This document shows positions 24,979 to 38,600 of a DNA stretch of 64,000 bases, in pieces (position 1 is the first letter of the stretch; each line of letters starts with the position of its first letter). Both the position numbers and the translations under genes were made by a program. The stretch covers positions 1 through 64,000 of the forward strand of contig NOWV01000179.1 in the NCBI GenBank assembly GCA_003344405.1, in the 5' to 3' direction. Source of the stretch: Trichoplax sp. H2. Taxonomy: Eukaryota; Placozoa; Uniplacotomia; Trichoplacea. The notes under the pieces were generated by a model. The model was given only the letters and a program-made list of their open reading frames with translations, had not been told where the DNA came from and did no database searches.

Positions 24979-27625
24979 ATTTTATTAAATATTGCAACCC
25001 GAAAGATTGTAATTAACGTGAAATATCTTATCGTTCAACTTTATTACCTCACTAAAATCGGAAAGCATTTGTCAACATTTATGTAGATAATAGTGGATAC
25101 CGTTGTTTATAATCTCACTCTAGTAATTTTAGTTTAGCATAATAGTTCGTAGAATCGCTATCTAAAAGGAATCGATAATAATTTATTACATCTGCCAAAT
25201 AGATTCTTATAATCTATCGAATTAGCTTAAACTAAATGGAAATGTATTGTTTACGTAAGTTAGATAGATACTAACAGACAAGACTACTTTAATAATTTTA
25301 ATTTAAAAGATTTAGTACAACGATTCGTAGATAATCATAAGGAATGTGTAGAGAATTTATACTGTCTTTCAAATAGATTTTTGTAATCTATCGAATTAAT
25401 TGCGTTATTTTTTATTATATTATTATTCCAGTCATCTAATGATTAACAATGGATTATATTGAATGGATATGTAAGAGATGTACTAATCAAAGTTATGGAC
25501 AGTCTCAGTTTTAACAATGGTAATCTTTACATTTTGGTATTACAGTCTTACTTACCGTAGTAATTTACTTCCTTCAAGCCATATAATACCATATGGATGA
25601 AATTACCATGATCTTACTTTTACTTATGAGTTAAAGCAATTCTGAAGATTTAAAATAAAATGTTTGTACGAAAAAGTACTCAATTTCATAGTAAACACAA
25701 TCAGCAATCATACAACTATATAATGCCAGTTCTAGTGATTCCAATTTATATTATCTGGAATTTATCAAATCTGAATCTGGATATCAAGATTTATTATCAT
25801 TCATGAGAAACTATAGTTACTTTTTATTTATATGCAATTATTTTTATTACACTCATGCCTAAAATTTAATTAAAGGTAACCATTTAGCAAAGGCTGGACA
25901 ATTGTAAAACTTATATCATTTTGAACCTATTATGATAAGCTGTTAAAAGTTATTATGCGTAATATATCATACGCGATAATGGTACCTAATAAACTTATAA
26001 AGGTACAAATATGTATACTTGTGGTATACATGAGTATCGAATAGAACAGAGCTAATGACTTTAAATTTTAGAAGATTAAATTCTGTCTTATAAAAATGGA
26101 TAAACGAAAGAATATCATGCATATCTCTAAATTATGAATGAAACGCTGATATAGTACTTATTAGTTAACATTGTACTTATTAACAGTTTTAAAGTTGCCA
26201 TAGTATTCCATTTTTTATTGCAATTCTGGATATATTAAATAATCACCATTTGAATTTTATCTCAATGGTTTTTAAAATAAAATAACATGATCATCTATAC
26301 GTTTTTAATACTGATGTGGTATTAAATTTAATAGCAAGTATTGTAAGCATGTTCGAAGTAATTTATGAGCCTCGCATCAATGACTTTCTCGCCTATTAAT
26401 AATATTTTTTTTGTATTAATTAAATTTGCTTGCAATTATAAAGTGATTTTCAAGTTTACACTTTGTTGTAATATAGACGATCTATGATAAATTTAAGAGA
26501 GATTTAATTATTGCCGACATAGACGAGATTGCTATTGGCAAAAATGACAACATTAATAACTGTAAATGACCATCATAAATTAAGACACAATGCAGCAGCA
26601 AAAGGAAAATCAACATCTCAGTTTTCTATATCATTTACAAAGGGAATTACTAATATATTAAGTTAATTAAATATAGAAATGTATATAGTAACAGTAAATT
26701 AGAACTTACTGTACATAGATATTTTGTTAAAATATTATCCGATGTTATCTACCTCATATCACGATAGTTTTATCAAAATTGATGTAACACGATTGATTAC
26801 TATAATGATCAGCTTGGTCCATACAAATCAGAGATGAATAAGGCTTTAATTATAGGGTATACGATTTAGATAGATATATTTTATAAATATTCTAGCTGAT
26901 TCCATCAGTAAAGAGATAAATATACAATATAGCAATTATGGTATAATATTTTTTATAGCATATTATATCATAATCATGGCAGAAAAGCAATATAGCATTG
27001 TATATTGAAAAGATGATCTAGCATTTTCATTGAAATTAAGTTATAAAAGACGATAAACTAGTATAATTATTAATGCTTTTAATTGTAAACAGTTACCGTA
27101 TATCAATTTTATAAAATGCAAAATCTTGAAGAACAAGTTTATCAAATAGTATAACAATTGCGTCTAGTAACTCAAATTTATAACATTTCATTACTTCAGC
27201 TCCTTCTAAATGCTACAACAAGATATTCTATACAGCTATGATTTCATAATTATACATTAGCTAATTTATCAATGTACATATTTACAGGACATAAAATTTA
27301 TAAAATCGATGCTATTTATAAGTCTGCTGATAGTAAATAAAGGATCTATTATTTAGTCAGAGTAACTTTATATCAGCATGATGTATACCTGTATGCAATT
27401 AATTGATCTCGTTAAGATAGATTAATTACAGGCATATATCAAGCAGAGTAACCATAATTCGGTAATTGACATTTTCGCTTATCGCTTTCAAAAGTTACGC
27501 ATAATAGCATTAAATCGTGCTAATATTTGAACATGAATCATGTTATTATTTTCGAGTTTACCAGCATTATAATATGTTGATGAACTATATATACATGTTA
27601 TAAAAGTTGTATAGTCTCTTTATAC

Positions 27626-27661
<36 letters not shown>

Positions 27662-28062
27662 CATATTAAGAGAGATAGGTAAATCAGATAGACAAATTGA
27701 TCGTTAGAGACATTGGTATTGACAAATAGATTGCTAGCGAGATAGTTATATTGGTAGATAGATAGGTAGATAAGGTAAACAGATACACAGTTAGACAGAT
27801 AAACTCTCTTCAAATATCTTCTCCGAAGGATTTCTTGAGGAAGATAGTTTTAATCTATTCCATTTCGAGGTGCTGTCCTTAGTATTGAGCTTACGCTATG
27901 CGTATAGAATCAGGTGTTTACACAATATACGAGCATATATATATGTAAAAGATTTGATCTACTATAAAAAAGATTCGATTTTATTCAGCATATGATTTTA
28001 TTGGACCGGGTATTGAACCACGTAAAGTTATAAAGCGTTGATTAGATGTTAAATCAGCGATT
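24979..28062. other. intergenic between AIG1-like gene C (+) and the Kazal gene (-)
   Basis: Convergent intergenic region of about 3.1 kb. It holds an imperfect duplicated segment (around 25150-25232 and 25322-25400, both containing ATCTATCGAATTA), an (AT)n microsatellite and a GATA-type simple repeat. No exon was seen. Confidence 0.5.
27630..27800. repeat. (AT)n microsatellite followed by GATA/TAGA-type simple repeat
   Basis: An AT dinucleotide run occupies about 27631-27656. Degenerate GATA/GACA/TAGA words then continue to about 27800. The minus-strand open frame here (runs of Tyr/Ile/Leu) is a repeat artefact. Confidence 0.85.
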
Positions 28063-31000
28063 TTACTTCATTGTCTAAAATGGAAAATATTGAAAAATTT
28101 TACTTTAATTTGTAGCAACAATGACAGCAAGCGAATTACTACTATAAATTATATAGTATTCAATATCTAATAGCAAATGCTATAAAATTTAAAACACCGA
28201 CATATTTAACCAGAATAAAATTGATGATGAAAAATTGGCAAATGCATAATTAAAATTGAAATTTTAAAGCTAATTTTACTTACACTTTTAGTATAGATTT
28301 CGATACAATCTTCAACGGAAACATTGTTATTGCGCGTACCACATTGGCATGATTTGTAAAAGCATGGGGTAATGCATTGTCGGCCATCTTTGCAAAGAGT
28401 TGCTTTTTGATTACTATCGCAATTAAATTGACAGTTACAGTAATCGACTTGTTGAACGGGATCTTCATCAGCAGGATCACATTCACCATATTTAACAAAT
28501 TGTAGAGACGGATTTAAACATTTTTCTTTGTAGTAATCGCACCAATTTGGAAAATTTTGATTACCAAATTGATTCTTCCCACAAATTGGATGGCTATGAC
28601 GGAAGGCATCACATTTAATATCACGGCATTTAATTGGGCATTTTCCATGACTGACAATTTTAACTGGTTTAGCATACGATGGGATACTTTGAACAACATC
28701 AAAATAGCATTGATTGGCGTAAGTTATATTATCATCGCCACATAGCATCGTTGAATTTGTTGCATTAGCAATATTACAGTCGGTATAGCGCCGACAAGTT
28801 GAATAATCAACACTTGGTGTTGGGCTTGTTGGTGGTATTGTAGTTGGATTAGTTGCTTTATTCTCACATTTGCCATTATTGCGCATTTTAATTTCAATTT
28901 GTTGGCGTTCCATTTTTATACATTGAGCTAAATCGAAATGGTAAAGGTTACGATAAGTTACACCATCAGAAGCGCATATAACATCAGATTTTGCATTCTT
29001 GAATGCTTCTGCTTTTTTCAAACATCTTTGACTAATAGTACATTGTTCAGTATCGTTTAATTCTTTCACTTTCTTATTGTGATGATTGGCGGCATAACAA
29101 CGAGCAAAACGAAGTTGGCATCGATTAAGATAGAGAACACCATCGCTACCGCAGATTGGTTCATCTTTAGTACCACAATTATTTGGACACTTTACTAAGC
29201 ACTTTCCTATATATTTAATCGATAATGCTGCTTCTTGTTTATTTTTACTATTAATTTTCTTCTTACATTGTGCAATTGTAAAATAGCATAGATTAGAATA
29301 AGTTTTTCCATCACTAGCGCAAATTGGTTGCGATTGATCACTCTTACATTTGGATTCATGGCCACATAGAAGAGTATCGTGATCACATTGACCATCATAC
29401 ATTTTGGTAATATCAATCTTTTTCAATTTTGCTTGACATACAGCTGTCTGGAATTGGCATTGATTGGAATAAGTTTGGCCGTTACTAGCACATATGGGTT
29501 GATTATCTTTCGTTGAATTTGATGATTTACAGCTTTGCTGGCAAGCTTGTTGACAAGTACCTTTACGATAAGCGATATTAATGACATAACGGGAAGTACA
29601 ATTAGCTAATCGAATAAAGCAGATATTGCTATAGGTTTGGCCGTTACTACCACAGAGTGGATTCACTTTATTGACTTTACATCGATAGAAACTCTTACAA
29701 AGAACGCTAGGTAATGGAATTTTGGTCGCTAAACCATTTGAAGGTTTAGTACTTGCTATAGTCGCTATTGGCAAATTAGTATTGATAGGCTGTGTTGCTG
29801 GCACAGTACTTGGCAATATCGTGGTTGGCATGGTGCTTGGCAATATCGTTGTTGGATTGATTAATGGCTTACAAAAACTTTTACGTACAACCTTTAATTT
29901 CGACTTTTTTAATTTACTTGCTTTACACTTTGCAATGATAAATTGGCATTGTGAGAAATACCATTTTCCATCACTAGCACAAATTTGCTTGGATTGATAA
30001 TATTCTTCCTTATTACATTTGACCGAGCAAATAGGGTCTAAGCATCGATAGTGTTTATCCAATTGCAATGCATTATTATACGTTAATAATTGGCGTCTTC
30101 TTTCATATTGATAAACACATAAATTATAATAAAGTCTACCATCGTTGCCACAAACTGGTTTTTTATCCGTTAGATCGCAGCCAGGTGCGCATCTTCCTTG
30201 ATAAGCAATTTTCATTTTTTTCTTCCATTTAGGTAAATTGCGATTATGAACACACGATGCAATTTTATAAGCACAAAAATTGACAAAAGTCTCACCTGTG
30301 GTTGCACAAATGGGTGCAAAAGTTGTATTGCTTTGACAATTATATTTAGTCTGGCAACGCTTGACTTTCGTATAGACTGGATGATGGCAAGTTTTAGTAT
30401 AATAATTAACGCGCAATTTGGTTTTTTTATCCCTTATTTCAGCTGCACATTTATCAATTTTAAAATTACATCGATTAATATACATAGTGCCATCGCTAGC
30501 ACATACTAAGGCGCCTTTAGTACCACACTTACGCCAGCAGTTTTTATACGAAGTTAATGGAGCTTCAGGACATGCAAAATGATATTTGATAGCATTGGTT
30601 ATATTCCATCCAAATCGGCAATAAATTGCGTTCATTATGCATCGATTGACATAATTGATATTTTCGCTAGAGCATACTGGTTGATAGGTATTTTCACATA
30701 TTGGGCATTTGGAAGGCGGCGAAAAAGGTTGGGCATCATGGAGTAGATATTGTTTTGGTTTAACTTTAGATAGTGGTTGCGTTGGTTTAGCGGCAAGAGG
30801 ATGAAATTTTTCTTGCGGAAGGATATCATTCTCCTCCTCTTCTTCCTCATCATCATCATCGTCATCATCGTCGTCGATACTCTCGTTATTAGAATTGTTT
30901 TGGTTGATATTATTACTGCTATCCTTTAATCCATCCGATTCAAGAGTGTTATCATAATTCATAGCATGGCATCGAGTTAAATAAATCTTAGGCCTATCGG

Positions 31001-32011
31001 GTGAATTGGATCGTGAACAATTTTCCATTCTCATAAAACATGAATTAATATAAACCCGTTGATCAGAGCCACAAACTGGATCGTAGGATACTCGACAAGA
31101 TTTTGGACACTGATAATTAATCTCATTAACTCTTTCTAATTGACTTGTATTACAACTATGCCAATGTTGAATAGTCGATAATGATAAAGTGGATGGATGT
31201 TGGCGACTACCATTCCTACAAAACCATTTTTTCAATTGGCAATAATTAGGATATTCTCGGCCATTTTGACTACAAACAGGCATAATAGTATTGATACAAT
31301 GTTGTCGACAATGGACAGCCAATGTTTTCCCGTTATGCTTTTGATCGTCTTGGTTATAATGTGTAATAAAATCAATACCAGTTAATTCAGAAACTGAACT
31401 ACATCGTCCATAGAATATCATTTCTCGATGTTGATTGCTTGATGTATGGATAGAATGATGCTGAATTAAATGGCACATGGATTTTTTAAATTGGCAAGGA
31501 TCTAGATAAAGATGGCCATGGCTTGTACATATAGGTATATCTCGTGGTTGATGACCACTACGATCACGTACTAAAGCCATTTGTGCATAACTACAATTTT
31601 GATCGCAAGGCGATGTTAATTCTGTGCCCAGACAAGGGCCATGGTGTGACTGAAATAGCCATCGACCATGTCGAGCTAATTGACAACTGAACATTTTTAA
31701 ATAGCAATTGTTAATAAATGTAACTCCATTAGAAGCGCATACCGGTCGGAATGATGTCGATGAACATTGCAATGGACATTCAACATGAATAATATGACTT
31801 AATGCATTAGAACGATTTCGGCATGTGCCCAAATAGGCTATCGTTGGGATCGATTGGCTTTGATGTTGTTGGTAATACAACTTGGCTTTTTCAAATTCAC
31901 ATCGGTTAAGATAGGTTTGAGAATTACTGCCACAGATGGGATCCCAATACAGCGGGCAAAATTGTTGCTGCTTATCATGGTAAGATCCACTTTTACCAAC
32001 CGATTGATCGC
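28063..32011 (-). CDS. secreted multi-Kazal-domain protein, giant exon, 5' end missing
   Basis: One exon from acceptor AG|GC at 32011 down to a GTAAGT donor after 28284. The likely last exon is 28074-28063, adding only Thr-Met-Lys-stop. If the donor is not used, the frame stops at 28206. About 17 Kazal-type repeats (C..C..PICASDGxTYxNxCxxxxAxC...GxC) are strung together. The first spans the exon start (DPICGSNSQTYLNRCEF). An acidic run of Asp then Glu (about 30849-30882) lies between repeats 4 and 5 as numbered here from 1 after the first. A Pro/Thr-rich linker lies at about 29700-29870. A Cys-rich tail (CNCQFNCDS...) ends it. Kazal proteins are extracellular serine-protease inhibitors or growth-factor binders (follistatin, agrin). 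No signal peptide is visible, so an upstream exon is needed. Several repeats lack paired cysteines. Confidence 0.85.
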
Positions 32012-32527
32012 CTAAAACACCTAGATAGAATTAATGGATACCGAGTGAGTAATATCAATATTGCTCATTATGCAAGGAATACAAAATAACATCATGGAAA
32101 CATAGCAAGAGAGCATTTTTCCTGCATTGAATGAAACACTTTAAATAATAATGCTTTTCTCTTTCATCCTTAAAAGTCCATAATAGTCTGTTTTAAAAGT
32201 GCCTGTTAGTATGATTTACCGGATGTATTTTATGCATCTTGTGGAAAAAATAGATTGAGAGTACTGTTGAAATTTATTCCTTAGAATAAAAGACTATTGC
32301 AATAGGATAGCTAGAATCGGCCATTCAAAATAACAAGCCAATGTCGACAAACCTGGATAAAAGATACGATAGGAAATACGAGTAGGATAACTTAAATGGG
32401 TTACTGAAAAGGATAGCTAGTTTTCAGTAACGCGGGCGGAAATAATGGAATGACTGGAATAAGTTAGCGAGATCGATAAATCGATGTCGATAACGCCGAG
32501 GAATAGGTAGGATAGGAGGGTCTACTT

Positions 32528-32735
32528 TAGTTATTCTATTTTCGTAGATCCTTCTCTAGCTTTTCGCCTACGATGTCGACATCGAATCGTAGTTTTCAAG
32601 ACTTCTAACGGTACGAATTTCAGTTATCCTATTTCGTGGATCCTTTCTATCCTATTTTTTTGTCTGCACAGACGACATGGATTTGGAGTTTTAGTGATGT
32701 ATATCGGTTTTACGTTATTTCGTAGATTCTTGACA
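32528..32735. repeat. degenerate short direct repeats (TTATTTCGTAGAT type)
   Basis: Three related segments near 32528, 32630 and 32711 carry the words TTAT(T/C)CTATTTTCG(T/A)AGATCC or shortened forms. Spacing is about 80-100 bp. Confidence 0.5.
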
Positions 32736-32819
32736 ATTACAAGTAGATTTAATGTGGGCTGTGCTAGAATGTACAGGCGCTGAAATGGAAAAAAGCGGAT
32801 TCAATATTGATCTTCTAAG

Positions 32820-33085
32820 AGATCTGAGCATATTTGCATGGATAGAAAATTTATTCGCAAAAGAGATATCGGATAAGATGTAGCGGAGACTAGATTATAA
32901 AATACTAGCGTTGAAGTATTAAAAAAAATGGGATTCAATGCAGGATGTTTTAACAAACTGGAGCATACTTCCATGGAGAGAGAATTGATTCATAAATTGA
33001 TGTCGGATAAGAAGATACAATAAAGTCTAGATTATGGAATACTAACGTTGAAGTAGAAAAAATAAGATTCTAGGTGTGATATTTT
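32820..33085. repeat. diverged tandem duplication, unit about 135 bp
   Basis: The segments at about 32826-32945 and 32962-33080 align along their length. Shared words include GAGCATA, ATCGGATAAGA/GTCGGATAAGA, TAGATTAT and GTTGAAGTA. They are clearly diverged and have no coding potential. Confidence 0.65.
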
Positions 33086-33797
33086 AAGGGGCTGGCGAGG
33101 GCAGCAAAGGATAAGCTATCAAATTTATTGGCAATCTATTTTACCCCCTTATGACATTATTATTATTTAATATTTAGACTGGTTCTTCTCTCATGATACT
33201 TTGTATTATTCTACACTAGACAAAATGATTCGTTATTTCAGTGACTAGATTGGCTTCCACCTAGAATTCTAAATTTACACATGATTTGAATCAATAGCCC
33301 CTACGTTCGACTATCCAGACAGTTGGCAAATACAAAAAAAGCGGTATTGCTTTTTATTCTCTCAAATGGATTAAGGGAAAATGGAGTTAATGCTCTATAT
33401 CCTGTACTCTACTTATTCCTATTATAACTGAAATTAAGGATAGATAATACGGTTAATTATGGCTGATAGAATTTTTTGCATGGGGGCGCTATGAAAACTC
33501 GGCCGTAATGAAATTATGGGTAAACATTCCTTCTTAATTGAAAGGGTGCTCTAGTCTTTAATTGCCACTAAAAATATTCAGTGTCAGTAATGGAATATCC
33601 CTTTAGTCAAGTATAACTAATATTAGTTAATTAATTGTTAGCAAATGTTGAAAGAAAGGGGGAGAGAAACCTTATGCGTTGATATTTTATACTTCATAAA
33701 ATGTTTTTGTCTACGCTAATCTAGGCACAATGTACGCGTAGAACAACACCCAATTTTATACGATAAAGGAGTTCAAAAATGAAATAAATAAAAAAAT

Positions 33798-34165
33798 TTT
33801 TTCTCTCTATGTGGATCCTTTCGCTACTTTACGTTTATTAATTAATGTGATGAAGTAAGATTAATGAAAACAGATATTTTTCTTTCTATTGAAACTTTTA
33901 GTCGTTTAATACTCGAAGAAGAGGAGTTGAAATGGTGTAAATTATAAAGTAAACCTAAATTCTTTCCTAAAGCAGTATTATATAATTTGAATCTCTTCCT
34001 AGGATTTTTTCTGTACTCTAATCTTTCACTTCGTCGTATTATATTGATTAATTAATATGATAGGGTAAATACCGAATAAAAACAGAGTGATACTTTTTCT
34101 TTCTTTCTAAACTCTTAGTCGTCTACTATGTCATTGTTAACAGAAGAAGGGGAATTGAAATGATG
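33798..34165. repeat. diverged tandem duplication, unit about 200 bp
   Basis: The segments near 33798-33945 and 34005-34165 share ATTAATTAAT(G/A)TGAT, a CTTTCTTTCT-like tract, CTTAGTCGT/TTTAGTCGT, and a GAAGAAG(A)GG(A)ATTGAAATG end. No open frame survives in both. Confidence 0.6.
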
Positions 34166-37100
34166 AAGAGGATAGCATCTGCTCTATCATCAAAAGATTT
34201 ACTACACCCAATAACCTTTAATAAAATTCAATAATTTCATTTTAGAAACAGTCTTGAAATGATTTGAAACGATGCCTGCTTATCTCACAAGCTGTAGACG
34301 CTTGTTATGGCTAGCCATCTCAGCAAGCTAGAAAAAGATTGTCAATAGGAATTTTACTTTTTCAAAATCTTGCTACCGTCAATTTCTACTTTAGAACAGA
34401 ATAGATTTAGACAATATTCATTTTAGTAGCCATGATGAAACACCGGTTTACAAATATTTTTTTCAAAAATAACTTTATAAACTAAAGTTGAATTTGTCAT
34501 CTATTTTTTTTCCTTTCAGCGCTGCAAGCTGAAGTATCATTGTCATCATCAGCATTATTTTCCATATAAATGTATCTTGATAAATGGCTTGAAAGTAGCT
34601 AGAATAAACACTATTGGACAAATTTAATTAAGAAATTAAATATTATTATTCGAAAAGAAATTCAAATAGGGTGATGAGATTCGAAGTCATGTTGGCTGCA
34701 ATTGAAAATGGATCATCAAAATCAAGCGTTTGATAAAGCAAGGAAAATACTTTGTCTTGGTCGCCATCATGATTTTTACACCTAGTTTGGACATTTTGAT
34801 TGATTTCACTTTTTTATCAAGCCCTCCACACGAAATTACTCTTAGTGGTATATTTAATTTTCAATCAAGTAGATAGTAAACAGAAAACCACATTAATTCA
34901 CTTTAGCTATCAGCATATGAATACAGACAGTGATCCCCGCTGATAGTGTTATTGAAAATAAAAGCATAGAATATTTTTATTTGTTGATGTTTGATATTCT
35001 ATAACTATAGGATTCAATTTTGGCGGAATTACTTGATAACAATTGCTAATATTGAAATGACTGTAGAAAGTAGATTAAAGTCGATTGAGTAAATGTAGAT
35101 TAGAGCACAATATTTTATCGTGGAATCCAAGGATGCTGTGAATTTTTTACCCTCTTTATCATTCTCGGCAAAAAAGGATAAGTCAATAGATTACCGAAAC
35201 TGAGCTATACATTGGTGAACAACGGTGATCAAATGGATTGAAGGATTAGTATTATTTAGACTTGTCTAATCTGAGCGGAAAAAATTATCTATCTAATAAG
35301 GGATAATAAAATGAAGAAAAATCGTATAAGGGACTTAATAGGTATCAAAAAATAACTATGTTCTGATAGAGAGCAAGGTAAATGCAATGGATTGATATTG
35401 AGCTAGAAAAAAACGATCTTATTTTGCCTAAATAACTTGTTGCTTGTGAATGAAAGTGATAGAAATGATAAACATGATCATTTTATCCATATGAATTAAT
35501 TTTTTTTACCTAATGGGTAGGCCACCACTAAGAAAATAACCCATCCAATCATGATGTTGAACTGAATACGTTGCAGTTGTTGTTGATAGGGCGATTATAA
35601 TTTAATTTTTCCACAGAGTTGATCGCTAGCAATCTTGACGTTGATTCGACAAATACTACAAGGAAATTGAATATAAGTTGTAGCGGTTATATTTTATTTT
35701 AATGGTTCTTCTTATTATCCTTCTACTTGACGGAGTAATCGATCTTGGACGATAGCCAACTAATCAAGATTTCAATTCTATCAGGAATGGCATCAATGAG
35801 GTACGTCAAATCATGGAGAGATTAAGAAAGTAACTGAATGATACGAGTTCCATTGGGCTCCTTAAAAATTAAAGGGGGGTTGGGTAGACAACTTGAGCAG
35901 ATGTTGATGTTCACATAAATAAATTTAGAATATGCAATTGCCTTCATTGATTCTTTTGACTAGTATTGTCTTAACGGCTTTCTATTTTCTTGACAACTCG
36001 CATACTTATGGCTAAGCTAAGCATTGGTGTCAATTCGTTTGGTAACGCCTTGAGAAGATCAATTTGACTTCAAGCTACCTTTAAGCAGCACTAATGAGAC
36101 ATAAAAAAAGGGCAATTTTATTTTTTTTTTCTCCTCACTTTGGACAATTTTATTTTTTTCTATTAATATTAATAGAAGAGAATGAATACAATTTCATGCA
36201 TAACCGTTGAATGTAAGAAGAGAGAAGAACAAAAAATAATGAGACGATGATTATCGTTGCTACTATCAATGCATTAGTATAACAAAACCAAAATATTATA
36301 AAAGTTGTAGTCTGTAGAAAAGCTAGTATAGTCAATGAAATGGAGACATTTTGACAAGTTACTAACTGGATTACAATGAATTTTTTTCAAGCGTGGAATG
36401 TTTCTAATAAAAGCTGTCTTGTTATTTACCTTTATTTGATTCTTATTGTCTTCAACGAATAGACTTCCATCGACACGCTTCTATACAACATGATAATTGT
36501 ATGGCATTATTTTCAATCCATTGCTCCTGTTGTCCATTCAATGGATAGTCTACTACAAATAAGAGAGGAAATGACTATTTTGCAACTGGTTGAAAATAGA
36601 AGTCAGAGGGAAAAATGAGATCGAAGAGAGGAGAGGAAAAAAGAATTCAAATCGACCGATCATATCATTATCTCTTAGCGTGATAATAGTTGGATATATC
36701 ATCATCATCATCATTGAGGAGATAGTTATTGAATTTCTCATCATCTAAATTCGATCATGTCGTTGATATTTGACATCACTCCAATTGGATGATGATCGTC
36801 CTTTGCAATTGGTATGATTGCAAGTAATAAACGATGTCGATAGAGCTTCGCCATCATGAAATAATTCTTTTTTCTATTATCATTATTATGATTAATAATA
36901 TCTAGTTATTATATCGCAAGGGGTTGAAAATTGCGCGGCTAAATGGATTCGTTACTTTGCGGAAAATAAACCGGTGTCTTCTTTCCTGATGGAGTATCAA
37001 TTTTCATTGTAGACGACGTATGGAGATTGATTGTTCCATTTCTCATTAGCAACATTGCTCTATTCTTCATTCTGCTAAATAATTGTATACAATATTTGGA

Positions 37101-38095
37101 CAGTTGTATTGATGATAGATAACATTGGGGGAGGGAAGGAAAGAAAGAATATATACGGGAAAAAAAACCTCAAGGCGCTAAAAGATTATCATGACAAATA
37201 GTTGACTTTTTTTTTAGCTTGAGGTTAATAGTTGACTAGGGATAACATTCAATTAAGTAATAGCGGGTAATAACGTTGAAAGTATTCATAGTCATGCTAA
37301 TGCCCAAGGTAAAAGAATTTATTGTAAGTGAATTGTTCTCTATGGACTGACGTAGATCAATAAAGTATTCTTCCATATCAATGGCTAAATTGCTCCTATT
37401 ACGCAAATAAAACACAGGTAAGTAAAGTATGCCAACAATCAATCAACAGTAGGACAAAGATAGATAGACTAAAGCGGCTGTAGCTAACGTATCGGATCGA
37501 TATTGCAGACAAATATTTTGAATTAGTATTATCCTTCATCATTAGCTAATAATCCCATCAACAAATTATTTTCTCTTCTTCTTGACTAAAGTTATTTCTA
37601 CATTAGATAAAATACAATTTTATTTCTAGATATTAAAATTGGCATGCCAAATAGGCAAAAAAGGATTACTATTTGTAGCGATGGATCGCTCGGCAAGCTG
37701 CAATCGTGACATCTTATTCCCACTATCCCCTCCTACCCAGTGAGATTACATTTTTCTCAAGTAAATTTTCCACCAGGGTCATCTTTGCAAAAGAGGGAGT
37801 TAACATATATTGTACATGCTTAAAATAGTTGTATAGTCTTGTAGGATAACTAACAATTCCATTAAGATATGGAATCTATTTCCAGTATTATCATGATAAA
37901 AAATTCTATTCTCACATTTTTCATCCGTCATGGTACATTTTTCTCAGGTAATTTTTGATCACTCATCACTGACAAAGACGACGGTAACTAATTGAGTTGT
38001 TAGAAATACCTAAAATACCAATTTATAGCTATAATTTGTTCTTAATTTAGAAGTAGAATAATTTAAGTCAACTATGTATACTTTTATCCGCTGCA

Positions 38096-38600
38096 TTTTT
38101 CTCAAGCAAGTAATACCTTTATGATATTGATGAAACAGCTGATTTATACAGACTGGTATGATAAGATAGATTAAGATCGATTTTTCTTAAGCAATTACTA
38201 CCGTCATAATATGAGTGAAGCAGCTGATTAATACAGACTAGCATGATAAAATAGATTAAGATCGATTTTTCTCAAGCAATTACTACTGTCATAATATTGA
38301 TAAAACAGCTAATTTATACGGACTGGTATGATAAGATAGAGTAAGATCCATTTTTCTCAAGCAATTACTACTGTCATAATATTGATAAAACAGCTAATTT
38401 ATACGGACTGGTATGATAAGATAGAGTAAGATCCATTTTTCTTAAGCAAGTACTACCGTCACAATATTAATGAAACAGCTGATTTATACAGACTGGTATG
38501 ATAAGATAGATTGAGACAAGTTTTTCTCAAGCAAGTACCACCGTCATAATAATGAAACAGCTAATTTACACAGACTGGTATGATAAAATAGATTGAGATA
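38096..38600. repeat. 85-bp tandem repeat, six copies
   Basis: Units begin TTTTTCTCAAGCAA or TTTTTCTTAAGCAA at 38096, 38181, 38266, 38351, 38436 and 38521, an exact 85-bp period. Each carries AAACAGCT(A/G)ATT and GACTGGTATGATAA. Units 3 and 4 are almost identical, which points to recent unit exchange. Isolated TTTTTCTCAAGTAA-like words near 37748 and 37933 may be older outlying relics. Confidence 0.92.

Larger units (their letters stand above)
32012..38095. other. gene-poor region upstream of the Kazal gene
   Basis: About 6 kb without a convincing exon. The Kazal gene's signal-peptide exon may be hidden here, but no donor-flanked hydrophobic Met exon was found. A minus-strand hydrophobic frame near 36150-36335 starts at TTG and has no gene-like context. 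Several diverged local duplications are listed separately. Confidence 0.4.

Noticed and set aside
28514-31385. Several 60-90 residue frames on both strands inside the Kazal exon
   Set aside because: They are shifted or antisense readings of the Kazal repeats. Only one frame has the cysteine pattern.
31880-31880. Position 31880 as the start codon of the Kazal protein
   Set aside because: The codon there is TTG, in the middle of a Kazal repeat (AKLYYQQ). The exon extends in frame to a splice acceptor at 32011.
36150-36335. Hydrophobic minus-strand frame as the missing signal-peptide exon of the Kazal gene
   Set aside because: It begins at TTG rather than ATG, contains several long hydrophobic stretches unlike a signal peptide, and has no clear donor in the right phase.
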